From: Evtepia sp.
GTDB taxonomy: Bacteria > Bacillota > Clostridia > Oscillospirales > Oscillospiraceae
NCBI GenBank assembly: GCA_020025735.1
Contig: JAHHRP010000032.1
Location: forward strand, 1-15,481
DNA: 15,481 nucleotides
Direction: 5' to 3'
In this document: in pieces, positions 14,960 to 15,481 of the stretch
How positions within the stretch are numbered: position 1 is the first letter of the stretch
How the letters are laid out: each line of letters begins with the position of its first letter
Translations under genes and position numbers: made by a program
The notes under the pieces: generated by a model
What the model was told of the DNA's origin: nothing
What the model saw: the letters and a program-made list of their open reading frames with translations, nothing else
Databases searched by the model: none

Positions 14960-15433
14960 TTACTCTTTTGTGATTGATGCAAATTCTGCATCTAATGCAT
15001 GGTGCAGGGCACTGGGAGAAACCTCAATCAAGAGTCCGAGTTTCCCACCGGACAGATAGATGGTTTCCCAATTCATGGCGCTGTGATCCACAATGGTTGG
15101 CAATTTGGTCTTCATACCAAATGGAGAGCAGCCGCCATGTGTGTATCCGGTCAGAGACTGGAAAATATCCGGCTCCACCATCTGCAAGTTTTTTTCACCC
15201 ACGAGAGAAGCTGCCTTTTTTAGATCCAACTTTTTTCCTGAGGGCAAGCAAAATGCATAGTGACTGCCTTTACGGTTTGATGTTACCAATGTTTTGAACA
15301 GGCGGTCTGATTCATCCCCAAAGTTGAAATAGGCTGCTACATCTTTTGCGGCGATCGGCCCATTTTCTGGATATTCCATTGTAGAATATGGAATATCGTT
15401 TTGCTTCAGAAATGCAATTGCTGCGGTTTCCAT
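14960..15433 (-). CDS. YbaK/EbsC family aminoacyl-tRNA deacylase-like protein
   Basis: A 157-residue trans-editing protein of the YbaK/EbsC/ProX superfamily. Members hydrolyse mischarged tRNAs; YbaK itself clears Cys-tRNA(Pro). Features are L-F-K-T-L-V (45-50) with the likely catalytic K47, the preceding D-E-S-D segment, G-G-C-S-P-F-G-M-K (100-108) matching the family GGxSPxG loop, and the closing I-Y-L-S-G-G-K-L-G-L-L-I-E-V-S-P. The start ATG at 15433 has GGGAGG 8 bases upstream. It is the first gene of the six-gene operon and its upstream region carries a palindrome. EbsC/YbaK assignment is sure; which tRNA it edits is not shown by the sequence. Confidence 0.93.
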   Translation of the reverse strand: METAAIAFLKQNDIPYSTMEYPENGPIAAKDVAAYFNFGDESDRLFKTLVTSNRKGSHYAFCLPSGKKLDLKKAASLVGEKNLQMVEPDIFQSLTGYTHGGCSPFGMKTKLPTIVDHSAMNWETIYLSGGKLGLLIEVSPSALHHALDAEFASITKE

Positions 15434-15457
15434 GTTGAGTTCCTCCCTTCAATATAG

Positions 15458-15477
15458 ATAGTCTGATATTTGACTAT
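15458..15477. promoter_or_regulatory. Palindromic operator candidate upstream of the stress operon
   Basis: ATAGTC, eight bases, GACTAT: perfect 6-bp arms whose centre is AT-rich (ATAT) and whose flanks add TA/TA after one mismatch. It lies 25-44 bp upstream of the first ATG of the operon and next to TATATT (15451-15456 on the other strand), a possible -10 box; the -35 would lie at or beyond the window edge. A MarR dimer site of about 20 bp has this shape, so it is a good candidate operator for the MarR protein encoded in the operon. Confidence 0.5.
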
Positions 15478-15481
15478 TTAC

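Noticed and set aside
1..15481. CRISPR arrays, tRNA or rRNA genes, insertion sequences, phage or toxin-antitoxin genes
   Set aside because: No direct-repeat array, cloverleaf, rRNA-like stretch, transposase or integrase frame was seen on either strand.

Overview
The window is about 15.5 kb of gene-dense DNA of moderate GC with strong AGGAGG-type ribosome binding sites, sigma-A-like promoters and short intergenic gaps. The gene content points to a Gram-positive, probably anaerobic clostridial bacterium of the gut Oscillospiraceae kind. Indicators are a CD1871A-type CXXC small protein, a membrane 4Fe-4S protein beside a TlpA-like lipoprotein, a DUF2871 protein, and an acylation operon of Gram-positive style. 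Family-level placement is inference.

Layout. (1) 2-1150, + strand: a MATE exporter whose 5' end lies outside the window. It ends at a near-perfect symmetric hairpin terminator (1172-1219) that also ends the converging operon. (2) 7210-1226, - strand: a five-gene envelope-acylation operon with its own promoter at 7303-7331. In order it encodes an amino-acid-activating AMP ligase (DltA-like), a GNAT protein, an acyl carrier protein (DltC-like), an MBOAT membrane acyltransferase (DltB/AlgI-like), and a membrane-anchored protein that joins an SGNH/DltD-like domain to a CE4 polysaccharide deacetylase. (3) 7523-9160, + strand, divergent from (2): a consensus promoter and three overlapping redox genes (TlpA-like thioredoxin lipoprotein, CD1871A-like small CXXC membrane protein, polytopic 4Fe-4S protein), ended by a hairpin terminator at 9219-9261. 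(4) 10469-9309, - strand: an AI-2E/PerM-family membrane protein with its own promoter. (5) 15433-10778, - strand: an apparent six-gene operon encoding a YbaK/EbsC aminoacyl-tRNA deacylase-like protein, a nitroreductase, a cysteine-rich MarR regulator, a DUF2871 membrane protein, a VOC protein and a short UvrA-like ABC ATPase without the UvrB-binding domain. A palindrome lies just upstream of its first gene.

How the genes work together. The most interesting system is operon (2). It looks like a D-alanylation (dlt) pathway rebuilt for another substrate and polymer. The ligase would charge an amino acid onto the carrier protein. The MBOAT would move the acyl group across the membrane, and its C-terminus ends in F-I-Y-K-Q-F, which matches the FxYxxF acyl-relay motif otherwise supplied by DltX. 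The SGNH domain would then place the acyl group on a polymer that the fused CE4 domain could de-N-acetylate. The ligase pocket differs from DltA at residues expected to select D-alanine, and a GNAT gene lies between the ligase and carrier genes, so the group transferred may not be plain D-alanine. Operon (5) reads as an electrophile/drug-stress operon under a possible thiol-sensing MarR repressor; operon (3) reads as extracytoplasmic thiol-redox chemistry fed by membrane Fe-S electron transfer. These functional links are inferred from families and gene order.
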